Below, one piece after another: positions 13,697 to 26,058 of a DNA stretch of 64,000 nucleotides. A program made the position numbers and the translations under genes. Location of the stretch: positions 1 to 64,000 of the forward strand of contig JAHBMJ010005008.1 of the NCBI GenBank assembly GCA_018398765.1, read 5' to 3'. The first letter of the stretch is position 1. Each line of letters starts with the position of its first letter. The notes below the pieces were generated by a model, which saw only the letters and a list, made by a program, of their open reading frames with translations, searched no databases and was not told where the DNA came from. Source of the stretch: Chromera velia (lineage: Eukaryota > Sar > Chromeraceae).

Positions 13697-15224
13697 GGCT
13701 GCACGAGAGAGAGTCTGCGGGTGCACACAGAGAAGAAGGATGACTGCATGTCTTGGGAGGAGAACCCGAGAAAGAAAGTTAATGGATTTGAAGGTTGAAT
13801 GAACGAATTGACACATGAATTGAAAAATTGAATTGGAGCTCAAGCTTGCAGCTGGGGCGGAGCTGTACACACTCACGCTCCTACCAGATAAAAACAATGG
13901 CACTCTCTCTTTGGATGGAGTCTGTTGCGGTGTCTGGGAAAATTCGTTCGATCCAGCTACGCTTCGTTCGTAACTATTTATTTATTCATTTATTTATTTA
14001 TTCAAGGTACCTGCAAACTTGTCGGGGGTTTCTGTTGTCAATTGAGAAAGAGCCAGACAGAGAAAGAGAGAGAGAGATTAAATTGTCCATCCGCTCCCCT
14101 TCACTTAATTCCCCCGCTTTTTTATTCTCCCTTCCTGCGCCTCTTGACAGAACAGTCGTTTGAGCACAGGTAGATCGATGCACCTCTTCGAACACTATCA
14201 GTCCGGGTTGGAAACCTCAGACAATGAGACCGACACGAATGGTTACCAGCAGACCCACGGATTCAATCACGCAGAGCCTGTCTCTCTGCTTGCCTCTCGA
14301 CAACACTTGCCTGCAGGGGAGGGATTGAGTCTGGCTGTTGAATGACTACATAACAAAGAAAACAGCAAAGTCTACTTTACAAAGCTCCTCACATAGGATT
14401 CGGACGTCAAAGAAAAATGGTCGTTGTATCTCTGGATCAGTGGGCCAGAATGATTGTTGGTTTTGCTCAATTTTCTATCAATCGATGACGATAGATCTTC
14501 GTAAGGATGAATTTAGTCCACTTAAATTACAAAATTAAGTTCCCGTGTTTATATCAATACATGTGGCATAAATTAAAATTGCCGCATAATATTAATATGC
14601 TTATGGTATATTACTAATATGCATGAAGTATATTTCAGTGGATGCATGCTATATTTTACGCCGTCATTTGAGTTCCCTCCACTATTAGATAAAGCGGCAC
14701 GTCAACCTAGCTAGACATCCACCTAGAAATGAACTTACCAGTTTAGTTGCTTGTGTAATATGTCTTCATTCTATTTTATTTCCTACAGTAAGGCGTTTTA
14801 TCAATTTATTCAATTCTTATATTTACAAAACAAACACCATAAGATAACTAGTAGAATAATGGCTGCAGTATCTGTGTATTAATAAATGATTTTCAAATGA
14901 TTTGTCAGCTAGTTTGTCAGATACATTTTGATGCTATATACAGTTATATATACAGTATATAACCCAAAGATTAATCAATATACTTTTGAACTGAATCTGA
15001 ATGAATCTATTCAAGTCATGCAATGATTAAAGTAGTTTATAGTTGAATTATACTTGAATAAAACAACTTGATTTCAACAAACAAACTCGCGCTATAAGTC
15101 TTCGTATTATCAACACGGTGACAACACCTATAAATTAAATGAAGAGTGTACTTTACAAAGCGTCGCATTCTGTTTTGTTACTGCATCCAGAAAGCATTGC
15201 GTACAAAAAGATTTACGTTGTCTT
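13697..15224. other. Intergenic spacer, AT-rich
   Basis: This is the convergent space between the giant surface-protein gene and hydrolase copy 1. It contains an ATTT repeat near 13975-14003, then strongly AT-rich sequence from about 14520 to 15150 with no convincing reading frame. It presumably holds both 3' untranslated regions. Confidence 0.6.
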
Positions 15225-17053
15225 TCATACTGGCTTGTATACAGGCAGCGTCCCCTTGAAGAAGGCAACTGTCCTCTTCATCGCTTCCTCAACGTCCCGA
15301 GCGGTTGCAGGGACAGAGAGGTCGCCTTGGGAGACGAAGCCGTGGTTCTGCTCTCCGAATCTGAAAGGGACGCAGGGCGCGGGGGGCACAGGAGACAGAC
15401 AGAAAGAGGGAAAGACATGAAGAAGGAAAGGCAGGAAGACAGAAACCCCGAACGAACGAACGATAAACGAACGAACGAACGAAAGACAGAAAGAAACAAC
15501 GCAAAGGAAGACACGAAGAAAACCACGATTTTACACCCAGCCAATTGTCTTCTTTAATTCATTTGACCTTCAAAGTTCTCTGATCTTTACAGGCACTGCT
15601 CCAAACTCATTTGACCTTCTCCGATCTCTACGAGCATTTTCCCAAATTCATTTGACCTTCTCGGAACTCTACAAGCACTGCCCCAAATTCATTTCATCTT
15701 CTCTGACACCCAGTCGACTGCTTTCTGTCTAAATGGCAACCTATATGACTGGCAACATGAACGGTCCGACAAAAAAACCGGTTTACAGTTTCTTCCTCTG
15801 TGTGTCGATCTTTCGGTCAATATGTGTGTCTGCCTTTTTCCCCCTGCCTCTCTGTCGGTGCAAATGAGGAATCCTGTGAGTCTGTCAACACAAGTGGTTG
15901 GGTGTCTCCAGGCAAAAGAGGAGTGCTTTTCTGGCGTCACTTTAATTCCTCTCTATCGACTGACTGCCTGACCGAAAGCAGTCACAGGCGTCTCCAAACT
16001 TCTTTCCCTTCAGGATCTTCATCACCGAACCGTCAGGCTGCGTGTTCTCCGGGTCGTCTTGACAGGGGAACATCAACATCGGGGCCTGGACCTGCATGCA
16101 ACCATCTTTCGCACATAAAATCACTCTCTCGTTTCCCCGCGTTCTGCCCGCATCCATTTCGAGACATACACACACGTTAACAAAAACCCGAACAAACCGA
16201 CCAACAGGACGACGACAGGCACAGGAAAGAGACGGAAAAAGAAAACGAAGCCTTCAAAAAAAAAATCAAAGAAAGGCAGCGATTCTACTCACAGTAGGAC
16301 AGCCCTCTCTGAACACGCACATGTTGTGTCTCGCCTCTTCCTCGCGCCCCTGAGCCCCCCCCCGCTACTCACACACAGAGATACACATTCACACAGGATG
16401 ACGGGGGAACATGAACATCGGGGCCTGGACCTGCAGTGATCGTCTTTCTTTCGCGCACACTCGCTGGCTCTCCTCCGGCCTCCCCGCATCCATACACAGA
16501 CAAACACAAACACGTGAACAAACAACCGAACTAATGGACGGACTGATAAGACGAAGAAAACACAGGAAAGAGACGGGAAAAGAAAATGCAGCATTCGAAT
16601 AAAAAATCGAAGAAGGGCAGCGATTCCATTGACGGGAAGGCTCCAAGCACGCGCATTTTGCGGCTCGAGTCTTCCTCACGCCCTGCATCCAACACGATCT
16701 ACAGACCTGTTCCGTCAGTGCCCCCACGTCTCCGTCCATCACACATACACATATATATACACACACACATGTTTGCATACACACATACACACCCACCCCG
16801 ACCTGTTCCGTCAGTGCCTCCACGTCTCCGTCCATCATCTCTTCAATGCATGCATTTACTTTCTTCAATACAGAAAAATAATTCTGTATGAAAGAAAATG
16901 CATACAGACCTGTTCCGTCAGTGCCTCCACGTCTCCGTCCATCATCTCTTCAATGCGCAGAGAGGGGTGGCAGTTCACACCACACGCCAGTTTGCCCCTC
17001 GAGGACTCGTGGAAGATTGCCCAGCAGCCCCAGCAAAATCCGATCGCACCTAT

Positions 17054-17119
<66 letters not shown>

Positions 17120-18783
17120 GGAGGGAGGGAGGGAGAGAATTTTACACGGCAGATCTTCTTAAGTGTCCACACAAACAATCTCTCTTTGAGCAGTCAATCC
17201 AGAGGGAGCAGACGGGAGAGACGATTAGGAAAGAGAGCAGAACAGGGACAGCAGGAAGAGGTGCAAAGGGAGGGGGGAAAAGGCGAATTGAAAAAAAAAA
17301 GAGGCGAACAGAATAGAACGGAAGAGATCGGAAGAGGTGAAAAGGGAAGTAAAAGAAGGGGGACAGCGATAAGGGAACAAAAGGGAGGCGAAAGGGGCGA
17401 AGACAAGATATGAAAAGACAAAAGAGGAGAAAACAAGCAAATAAAAGGGAAGGCAAGAAGGGAACAGGAGCAAGAGACGGCCACTCGCATAAATGTGCAG
17501 AAACTTGCCTTCTGGGCCCCCTTGGCAGCCAGGTGTGCGTAAATCTTGTCTGCGAGGGGTTGCCAGACGTTGGGCTTGAACTTCATGATGAATTCTCCGA
17601 GCCGCGGAGTTCCCAGGTCTGCAAAGGTCATCCTGTCTCCCTCGAATAAGTCGGGCATCACTACATAGTACCCTTCATCGGCGAGCTGATCTGCAGGCAA
17701 CCAGGCGCACATGGATAGTCAGAAGTATCACATGGTTCCTTTCGTGCTACCGAAAAGTTTTAAAGAGCATACACCTTGAGACGCCTGCAGATAACCACCC
17801 GTGCGGGCGCACAGGATGACAAAACACAGATGCTCGTCCTTCTTTCTTGACCACAATTGTCTGAATGCTGCAGGCAGAACAGAGGGCGGGCATGAGCTTT
17901 CCGAACAGAGGGCATGGATGCATGGTTGCGCAAAGTTCAAAAGCACGTCAAAGCAGGAGAAGCACGTCAAAGCAGGAAGGCCAGTGACTTTATTCGAGCA
18001 TCATCCCCTGATGCATCTACCCTGCCCCCCCCCCGATTCCCCTCATGTGTGCATCATGTGCATCTCGGATTCGAACGCCTTCCCTTCCCCCCTTTATTTC
18101 TCTGTTGCCTCCCGCCGCTCCCACCCGCCTGCAATTCCAAAGTGACGACCGCTGTCGTATCCAAAAACCTGCACGAGGACACGGAAGAGAGTACAGAATG
18201 AGACACATGAACTGATAGGAAGCGCTGGGGGACAAGAATGAAAGCTGAAGAGTACCCACACCCACAGTTGTGTGAGACGTCTCCAGCACTGATTTATGAA
18301 GAGCCACTTCCACCTGATACAAAATCATTGGGACCTTGGTTCGATCAGCGGTCTCTCAATGCCTGGAGATGCAGCTGTAGGCCCACCCCGTGCAAGCGGG
18401 GCAGTCTGAGTACTGACATCTGCGATGACGAAGATGGCGTTCTTTGACGGTTCCCCAACGATGTATGCCTTCACTCCCTCTATCTCCTCGATCTTCCCCT
18501 TCTTCTCGTACTTGGAGGGATCTTCGAGGGCCGGCACGCGGGTAGAGGGACAGCAGACAGACTGCCGTTTGGAATCTGCTCCGTCTCGAATCCCACTGCC
18601 CCCCCCCTCTTTCTCTGTCTGTGCCAGACGCGTCTGATGCCTTGCGACTTGTTCCAGTGAGAAGTTCAAGACCTCTGCTGCACTTGGACTGACTCCCAAA
18701 GGACGTGAGAGAGGGGGCCTGGAGAGAAACCCGAAGACCCCCAGCAGCAGATCGCACAGCGCGAACAGGGAAAGCAAATTCAT
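15225..18783 (-). CDS. Dienelactone hydrolase family protein, copy 1, with N-terminal leader
   Basis: Minus-strand exons: 18783-18418, 18168-18129, 17690-17509, 17053-16910, 16091-15973, 15360-15225. They total 987 nt (328 residues), with all phases consistent. It is an alpha/beta hydrolase of the dienelactone hydrolase (carboxymethylenebutenolidase) family. The likely nucleophile is the Cys in GFCWG (about Cys203), the acid is the Asp in CQDDPE (about 256/257) and the base is the His in QNHGF (about His290). Compared with the paralogue at 43397-46132 it has 73 extra N-terminal residues. These begin MNLLSLFALCDLLLGVFG, a signal-peptide-like stretch, followed by FLSRPPLSRP; Phe after a predicted cleavage point is the pattern of complex-plastid leaders, so plastid import is inferred. 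The exon 3-4 intron starts GCAAGT and the exon 2-3 intron appears to start GCGGGT. An in-frame ATG 51 nt further upstream is possible. The natural substrate is unknown. Confidence 0.82.
16060..16860 (-). repeat. Tandemly duplicated exon-boundary fragments inside hydrolase copy 1 intron
   Basis: The intron between exons 4 and 5 contains two extra partial copies of the 3' end of exon 4 (about 16704-16741 and 16800-16849) and one extra partial copy of the 5' end of exon 5 (about 16400-16436). Flanking stretches at about 16109-16290 and 16450-16632 also resemble each other. Serial tandem duplication with a period near 340 bp explains this. The extra pieces lack a full exon and are not expected to be spliced in. 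Confidence 0.65.
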
Positions 18784-19303
18784 TTTCTTCCGGTCACATA
18801 CAGGGGTGCATGCGAGGACGAAAATGAGGAGCACGTCCCCGACTTGCCCGTCCAGGCTGGTGATGGCCCGACGAGATCACTACCCAAAAGCCACCTGAGA
18901 GACGATAAGAGGCATGTAGACGGACTTAAAGAGGACAATGATATAGGCTGGAGACGGCGGAGACGGCAGAGACGGCCATGCATGCAGGAAGCGTGCAGGA
19001 AGCTTGCATGGCCCCGGAAAGAGCTGCATTTGGGGCACTTTAACAAAGAACGCAAGTTCTTTGTGGATGAGACTCTCTTTGATTTCATAAGAAAGCTTGC
19101 ATGATGTCAGACTGTTACTCTGTAGCTTCTTGACACAGCACCGCAATTCCTGCTTGGATGACAACCCTGAGTGGGTGTGGTGGTCGTGCTTCAGTTGGCG
19201 TGGTCGAGTTTGTTCTGTTCAAAGTTGGCAGCAGTCTCTCGGCAGTTCCTGTCTCCAGAAAACTTCAGTGTGTTCCTAAAGACGGGCTGGCTCTTCTGCA
19301 AAA
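18784..19303. promoter_or_regulatory. Shared divergent intergenic region (hydrolase copy 1 / ankyrin gene)
   Basis: The start codons of the two genes are 520 bp apart and transcribed away from each other, so both promoters and 5' leaders must lie in or near this stretch. No specific motif is recognised. Confidence 0.45.
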
Positions 19304-21330
19304 ATGGGCCAATCTTGCTCCAGTCCCACTACTCCTTACAGCCGTCCGTACTATGTGTACTGTTCCTTTCCCCTCACCCGCATGATTCTGAGGAATGTGC
19401 GGAGCTTCAAACCCGTCTCTGCTATCAGTCTCCGCGAAGCAGTCTCCGTTTTCCTCTCAGAAGGGAAGATGGACGACCTCGTGCTGCTCCTGCGCCTCGG
19501 TGCCGAGGTGAATGGACGGCTGGCCGTCTCTGCAGAAGAAAGAGACCCAGAGGAATGGGCAGGCATGCCTGGGTGGTGGGCTCTGTCTGCCTCCGCTTCG
19601 GGCCATGGGTCGGGGCCTCATAGACACTACAGGGAGGCGGCCCTCCATCTAGCCGCAAAGAGGGGAGGGGCGCGTGCGGTGGAGAGGCTGATTGCCTGTG
19701 GAGCGTACACTGAGGTGAAGACACCCAATGGCAGAACTCCTCTGATGCTGGCATCTGCAAGGGGAAGCATCGAGGCTGTCCTCTCTCTGCTCAAGGGAGC
19801 GGCTGTCGTGAACAGCACAGGCAAGTCATTCTGTTTCTCTGTTAGTTTTTGCATGGGAAAGTGTGGAGAGACGGGATTCCTTACTTCCCTGGACGTTGTG
19901 GCACTGTAAATTCGGCACAAAGAACTAGAGCTATGCTGTGTGACGTTCCCGTTTCCAAACCATACGCACCGGTCGACTCCACTGTGCAGACCCACCCATT
20001 CGTGAGGCTGGCCCAAAAAGTCTCACATCCATTGAGATTGGTTGCTGCACATGTATATATTGCAGGCAAGTTCGGGGAGACGGCACTGCTGGCAGCGTCT
20101 CGCGGTGGGTATACAGGCACAGTACGTGTGCTGTTGAAGTGGGAGGCAGAGGTGGACGCGGCAGGGTATCGGGGCATGACGCCTCTGCTCTGTGCCTCCC
20201 AGAACGGGCACGCAGAGACAGTGCACGTTCTCCTGGCCGCAGACGCCGACGTGGACGCTCGTAGTGCGTCCCAGACAGCGCTCATGTTGGCGTCGTCTGC
20301 GGGTCATGTGGGCGTTGTGAAGATTTTGTTGAAATGGACGGAGGAGGACGGAAAGGAGGGGGAAGGGTGGTGGACTCGAGAGCCCATGAAGAGTTGTTTA
20401 TTGTCTTGTGTAGGTGTCCCAACTGTGTTTCGACGCGTATCCGAGCCCCACATCGATGTGAATGCAACGAACGAATCGGGGGAGACCGCGCTGCACCTGG
20501 CAGCAAGCGCAGAGGTTGTGAGGTTGTTGGTGGCAAAGGGGGCAAGTCTGGCTGCCACGTGTAATCGTGGCAGGACGGCTCTGTTCTCCGCCTCTTGCAG
20601 GGGAAACCCCGAGGTAGTGCGGGCTCTGGTTGCAGAGGGAATGGACGTGAACGGGCGGCTGAACAGGGGGTTCTCTGCTCTCATGTTTGCGTCAGAGTAT
20701 GGGAAGGACGACGTCGTGGAGACGCTAGTGGACATCGGGGCTGATGTGGACGCCCGCGACACGATGGGTAGGACTGCGTGCATCTGGGCGGCAGAGAGGG
20801 GAAACTGCACTACAGTCCGCACGCTCGCCGCGAGGGGTGCGGATGTCAACGCAGCAGACCGCACGGGCAAGACGGCCCTCATTTGGGCCTGCAGAGCCCC
20901 GTGGGGCCCTGTGGCAACGATGCGGACCGTGATGGCATTGGTGGAGGCGGGGGGGGAAGTGAATGTGTGTGATTCATACGGGAAGACAGTTCTGATGTGT
21001 GCGGCAGAGAGGGAAGAGGCGGGAGAGTCCCTTTTGCCCATCATTGAATTTTTGTTGGAGAGAGGGGCAGGGGTGAATGACAGAGACATAGACAAGAAAA
21101 CCGCCCTCATTCGAGCAGTTGAGAGTGGGCGTAGAGAGCGCGTTGCTGTTGTGAAAGCGCTTTTGAAGGCAGGTGCTGATGTTCATGCAGCAGACAGGTG
21201 GGGCAACACAGCGGTGGGTTGTGCGGTTGCAAAGGGACACACTGACACAGTTCGGGTGATTCGACAGAAAATCGGGTGGACATTTCCCCCCTGGCTGACC
21301 GTGTGTGTTGCCACGAGACCGGCAGAGTGA
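19304..21330 (+). CDS. Ankyrin-repeat protein with N-myristoylation motif
   Basis: Exons 19304-19820 and 20066-21330 give 593 residues. The start MGQSCSS fits the N-myristoylation consensus (Gly2, Ser6) with a neighbouring Cys that could be palmitoylated, so membrane-cytosol interface localisation is inferred. The rest is about ten to twelve ankyrin repeats, with typical G-x-TALxxAxxxG and V-x-xLLxxGADVxA phrases from about residue 120 to near the end. One repeat is interrupted by an insert of about 30 residues (around 20340-20450). No enzyme domain is visible, so the role is probably protein binding or scaffolding. The single intron starts with GCAAGT (GC-AG class). The downstream acceptor TTGCAG restores phase 1 within a Gly codon and continues an ankyrin repeat without a break, which supports the junction. 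Confidence 0.82.
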
Positions 21331-22452
21331 CTTTGGCAGAAAAGGGGTCGTCGGATCTGATCTTCCACCCTTGTATTTTTTTTTTCTGGTCAAATTATCG
21401 AATTTTTTGATTTCCTTTGTGAAGAATCGGGTTTCATGGTCTTGCCTCCTCTCCTCTCCTCTCCCTCCTCTTATTTGTTCCTCTCCTTTCCTTTGTGTGC
21501 TTTCTCTTTTCAGAATTTTTTCTCTCATCGCCTCTTGCACGATGAGTTGATCCGATCCATTTTTCGTTCTGCCCCCTCCATGCGATGTGAGGGGCATGTA
21601 CTTGTAGGGGCATGTTCAACTGTGGTTTTGTGACAGTGTGCATGATCGAGTCCGTCTGCTGTGCTGGTTGAAATCGATCAATCGGCATGAATGAGACTTG
21701 TGGGCTGCTTGCCGTTTTGCGGAGGATCTCCAGGTTGGGACGAGGATCTTTGTGTGAGGAGAAGAAACGGGTGTGCTGTCAGCAGTACACAAAAGGCACA
21801 GACACGAAAGAAGAAGAAAGAGAAGAAGAAGAAGAAGAAGAAGAAGAAAGAGAAGAAGTTACAGGTTCCTGCATCAACGAGTCAGGGTACACCGCTGCCC
21901 ACTCAACACTGGCATTCTGTGAACTCAGCGAGATTTCTGAGCTACCACAATTTGAGTGCTGTCGAACTCTTCCGACATCTCTTCAAAAGTTTGAAGTCGT
22001 TTAAAGATTAAGAAAAAGCGGTTATCGCGTTATGCATGCAAAGCGTCGAAACTGCGTGTCAGATCAAATTTGTGGCAGTCCTGTGCCACAAAGGCCGACC
22101 TACCGGTCTCATGCAGAACTTAAAGAGGCTCAGAGCAGCTAAAACGTAAAATTCGTCATAAATCAGAAGATTCAGAACTTTAAAGCGGTGCAAGTGCTAT
22201 AAAGCCTAGTATAAAACCCAGAATACTAAATTTTTATAGGTGCTAATAGATGTTTAATACATCTTACTTGACGCCACAATGACGTGGTTAAGGCCGGCCC
22301 AAATTAGATTTAATACTACATGATAAGTTAACTCATAATCATGTGAATTCATCTAGATTAATCTAGATATTCATCAACTAGCTTATGTACTAGTACAGTA
22401 CTACTACAATCAGGTAACTTGCATTACCTCCCGACTGGTAGTGTCTTCTAGT
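21331..22452. other. 3' flank of the ankyrin gene with GAA repeat
   Basis: A T-rich stretch follows the stop codon, then a GAA repeat at about 21806-21855, then AT-rich sequence. Frames through the GAA run are Glu or Lys homopolymers and are not supported as genes. Confidence 0.6.
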
Positions 22453-22694
22453 CGTAGGGATGCCAGCAGCTAGTCGTAGCTACTGTTCAATCATACAAAT
22501 AAAGGTACTATCATGCATGGGTAGTTCTGCTATCTCTTGGCTCTAAGACAAACAACGGATGACTTCATTGAGACTGCATGCTGCACAATTAATTCCCTGT
22601 CATACAGTATGCATGCATCATATATGCGCACTACGTACGTTATATGCGCGCACTTCCTTTCATCCTAACACAACTGCTTGTCAGGCCTTCACAA
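22453..22694. repeat. Direct repeat A (about 242 bp)
   Basis: Begins CGTAGGGATGCCAGCAGC and ends near CTTCACAATGCTA. It matches 25073-25321 in the same orientation with a few percent substitutions and small indels. The matched pair encloses about 2.4 kb. Confidence 0.8.
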
Positions 22695-24116
22695 TGCTAC
22701 GTGCCCCCTCCCTCCAGAGTGGCATCCCGCCACTTCATCTGCATGAGACAATTTGATCTCAAAAAGGCGCGGTCCATACAGAACGGTCTCGAATCTATTT
22801 AAGTCACCTCAAGTCATTTTCTCCCTCTTTCAGCCTTCGCTGCTGATTGATTAGGCTTATGACGACTGATTCGAAAGCAGGCTCTCTTTTCTCACATGAA
22901 AAGCGGGATGAAGAATCGTTCACAGGATTTGAACCTGGAATGCAGCACCGTATGAAATGAACTGTTTCTCTGATTGGCTAATCCGTAGCCAATACAGCTA
23001 CCTCTGCCTACTTCAACTCTTGCTCTCTCTTTTTTCTGATCGATCTGAATGACTGCCTTGTTTCAGACGTCATGCTGCGCAAAAAGAATCTTCTCTTTCT
23101 GACCATCACTCACTGTCAACTGTCAGCTCTTCTTCTCTTTCTCTCTATGCTTTCTTCTCTCACTGCCACCTGCTCTTCTGTCTCCTCCTTTCCTCTCTCA
23201 CCAATACCGTGCCCCCTCCCTCCAACGCCGCACCCCGCGGCTGAGCGAAGGCATACAACAATTGAAACGATCTCTGAAAAAAAAAAAAATCCTGCCCAAC
23301 GCAGGCGAAACGGGACCCCGGTACAGGCAAACAGAATCAAACAGACACGCAAAACCAAAGCAACCGCACGTCCAAACGAAATGAAGGGATGTGGATGAAC
23401 AGAAAAAGGAAAGCGTTAAAATACGACTGTATTCCGTCTCTAACTCTGGCTCACACACTTCCCGACATACACATACCCCTCAACGAAACGTCGCCATCGC
23501 ATACTGTGCCCACGGTTCAGAGAAATACTTCTGGATGTATTGGGTTTCTCCGGACTGGGCACCCCCTGTATCCCCCTTCATGCTCGGCGTCTCTACCCTG
23601 TCGCAGTCACTGTGACGGATAGAGGCGAGTTGATACGTTTGCACATTCTTTTTCAGGGGAGGCGCTGCATTCGAACCAAACCCCCTCTTCCCCTGCTTAT
23701 GACCCGTCTCCATGCTACTGCGAAGGCGCACTGACGTGATTCTGTGTTGTTGCTCTCGAATTTCATGGGGGTCTCTAAGTTGGGGCACGGAGTTGCTGCT
23801 GAATCCCCCCGACTGCTCTTTTTCCCCCGTCGCTCTTGCTTGGTTTTCAAGAAGCGACGACTGTCTCTGCCTGAGGGCGTTGATTTCGGCTCTCTGAGTC
23901 TTTTGCCTCTTCCACTCCTTTCGCTCCTCTTTCCTTCTTTTTCGGTCCAGGGACCTCCTGCACTGCAACCCTATCCTGTCTCTCTACTTGCACCTCTGGA
24001 CTCATTCCTTGAAGGGAGGCACCAAGATTTATCTGGTGGCTATCCCCACAAGCTTGCCAGATGGTATTGATCTCTGCACGGTGCTTTACCTCCTTCTGCC
24101 TCTCTCTCTTCCTCTG

Positions 24117-24881
24117 TTATTTCTCTCTCCTTCTCTCGGCTTTCCCCTTCCCAGCTGCTTCGGTTCTGCCGATCATCATCGGCATGGGTTCCATCACTGG
24201 GACGGGCTGGACCGGGCTGAATGACAGGGTTTCTTCACCGCTCGGGTCGTACATATCAATGTCTCCCTGGTCAGTCGGTCGACCAGCATCAGAAGACGGC
24301 CTCTCCCAGTCTTTTCCCTTTTCTTCTGCTTCTTCGGACGTCACCTGAGGGAAAGTACTCTGACCTCTATCTTCTCTCTCAACAGACTCTTTCTGGGTGG
24401 ACAGGTCCACTGGCGCACCAGGGATGGACCTCACGGGCCTCCAATCACTTCTCCTGTGGGGACTTCTCTCCCGCCTCACATCCATCTGCAACCGTTACGA
24501 CATAGACAGGGGACTGTTATTGCTCCGCCCTCTCCCTGAAGGTGTCTTTTGCTTCTTTGTGCTGCCGTCTACTGAGCCGCTTGCTTGTTTGCGGGCCCAG
24601 GCTCCAGCGGTCAACTTCTGACTCCTTCGGGTCTTCGACTTCTTCAAAATTCCCTCTGTATCGGCAGGGGATCTTCTTAAAGGTGACTACGGATTCCTTT
24701 TTCCTGAAGGGGCGGCTGTGGAAGGCCCACCTGCAGCCTCTATAAGATTTTCTGTGAGTGTTCTGCCTTCTGCCAGGAGGGCTTGACCATTCTTCTACAC
24801 GTGAAGGATGGAGATGTTCTTGAACCGGTCAAGAGCCTCAAGCAACATAACAAAATTCCCGAACCGTTCTACTACTGACAT
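24117..24881 (-). pseudogene. Coding-like frame of 255 codons broken by three stops
   Basis: A minus-strand frame beginning MSVVERFGNFVMLLEALDRF stays in one phase for 255 codons to a stop at 24117, but is interrupted by TAG, TAG and TAA. Codon use and Glu/Lys/Ser-rich composition look coding-like. No family is recognised. Alternatives are a spliced gene whose introns I cannot place, or chance openness. It lies inside the direct-repeat pair 22453-25321, so it could be a decayed element-borne gene. Confidence 0.25.
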
Positions 24882-25070
24882 GACTGCCAACTGACAAAGA
24901 AATTTAAAAGCGCTCTGAAAAAGGTGGCTTCTACTGAATTGGACTTCCTACAGTGACCGCGTGCAAAGCTCAATCGACGAGCAATGCGACTACAGCGCGA
25001 AAGGCTGTTCGAACAATCAATCCGAAGAGAGCGCGCGAACCCACTGAGGCTGGATCGTGTGCTCTGCTGC
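24720..25070 (+). pseudogene. Decayed plus-strand reading frame next to repeat B
   Basis: On the plus strand a frame runs through phrases such as KIFCECSAFCQEGLTILLHV and KKFKSALKKVASTELDFLQ, interrupted by two TGA codons (near 24875 and 24953). It overlaps the minus-strand frame above, so at most one of the two is likely genuine. No family is recognised. Confidence 0.22.
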
Positions 25071-25072
25071 CA

Positions 25073-25321
25073 CGTAGGGATGCCAGCAGCTAGTCGTAGC
25101 TACTGTTCAATCATACAGATAAAGGTACTGTCATGCATGGGTAGTTCTGCTATCTCTGGGCTCTAAGACAAACAACGGATGACTTCATTGAGACTGCATG
25201 CTGCACAATTAATTCCCGGTCATACAGCATACATGCATCATGCATGCGCACTACGCACATTATGCGCGCACACTTCCTTTCATCCTGACACAACTGCTTA
25301 TCAGGCCTTCACAACGCTATA
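25073..25321. repeat. Direct repeat B (about 249 bp)
   Basis: Second copy of the repeat at 22453-22694, same orientation. No clear target-site duplication is visible outside the pair, so an LTR-type origin is possible but unproven. Confidence 0.8.
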
Positions 25322-26058
25322 CGCTAATTCTTCTGGATAAAAATGAAGAACGAACGCAAGGGAAACTATAGTAAAATTGCCGTAAATAAATTACTCAATA
25401 AGTTTTGAACTGAACAGATACTTGCTCAATCTGATGTGCCATTCAAAAAAGTTGGAAGTTAATTAGCTGAACCGGTGTTTTGTGCCCGCTAATGTTCTTC
25501 ACTTCTTTTGAAAACCATCTTTTCTGCATTTCCCTGCTTATCGACAGTTATCCATTTCCCTGCTTATCGATAATACGTGTTAGTCACCAGTCATCAAGAA
25601 ACAACACGATCTCACCAGAGTGGCACCTCACAAAAGTCTAAAAAGCTGAAAACCTCATTGCGGGGGGAGAAAGGGGGAAGACTCTTTTCCCAATTCCTTG
25701 CCTCCTTTCATGTAGGCCTGGTCTTCTATCTGTACTCTTGGCACCTCTATGATAAGATACTACTAACAATTAATAGGCGACCTGTATAAGATGAAACAAC
25801 GACAGTGTATGCTGAGTGCTCTAGGACACTACTAAATCACTTATCATTAAAGTTTAATGATTAAACTACAATATTACTACATGCGTAACTACATGTAACA
25901 ATGCTTTTAGTTAGTTACTAATTAGTATTAGTTAGTTTTTTAGGTTTAAGAATAAATCCTCAGTAGAATAAAACATATTAATGCGCATGCATGATCATCG
26001 AATGAAACAATACATACCGACATGCATGAGATGCTTTAATAGACGTACATCTAAACTG
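25322..26058. other. AT-rich spacer
   Basis: No supported gene. It is AT-rich with short TTAGTTA-type repeats near 25910-25945. It probably contains the 3' untranslated region of the minus-strand gene to its right. Confidence 0.5.

Noticed and set aside
21687-22011. Two overlapping plus-strand frames across a GAA repeat
   Set aside because: Both depend on the repeat (poly-Glu or poly-Lys) and have no conserved sequence outside it.
22893-22992. tRNA-like signal: GGATTTGAACC (reverse of a T-loop) and a perfect ATTGGCTA/TAGCCAAT hairpin
   Set aside because: No matching seven-base acceptor stem or normal anticodon arm could be assembled on the minus strand, so it is at best a decayed tRNA or chance.
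23072-23398. Plus-strand frame with a signal-peptide-like start (MLRKKNLLFLTITHCQ...)
   Set aside because: The hydrophobic part comes from a CT-rich tract, the rest is low complexity, and no splice partner or family was found.
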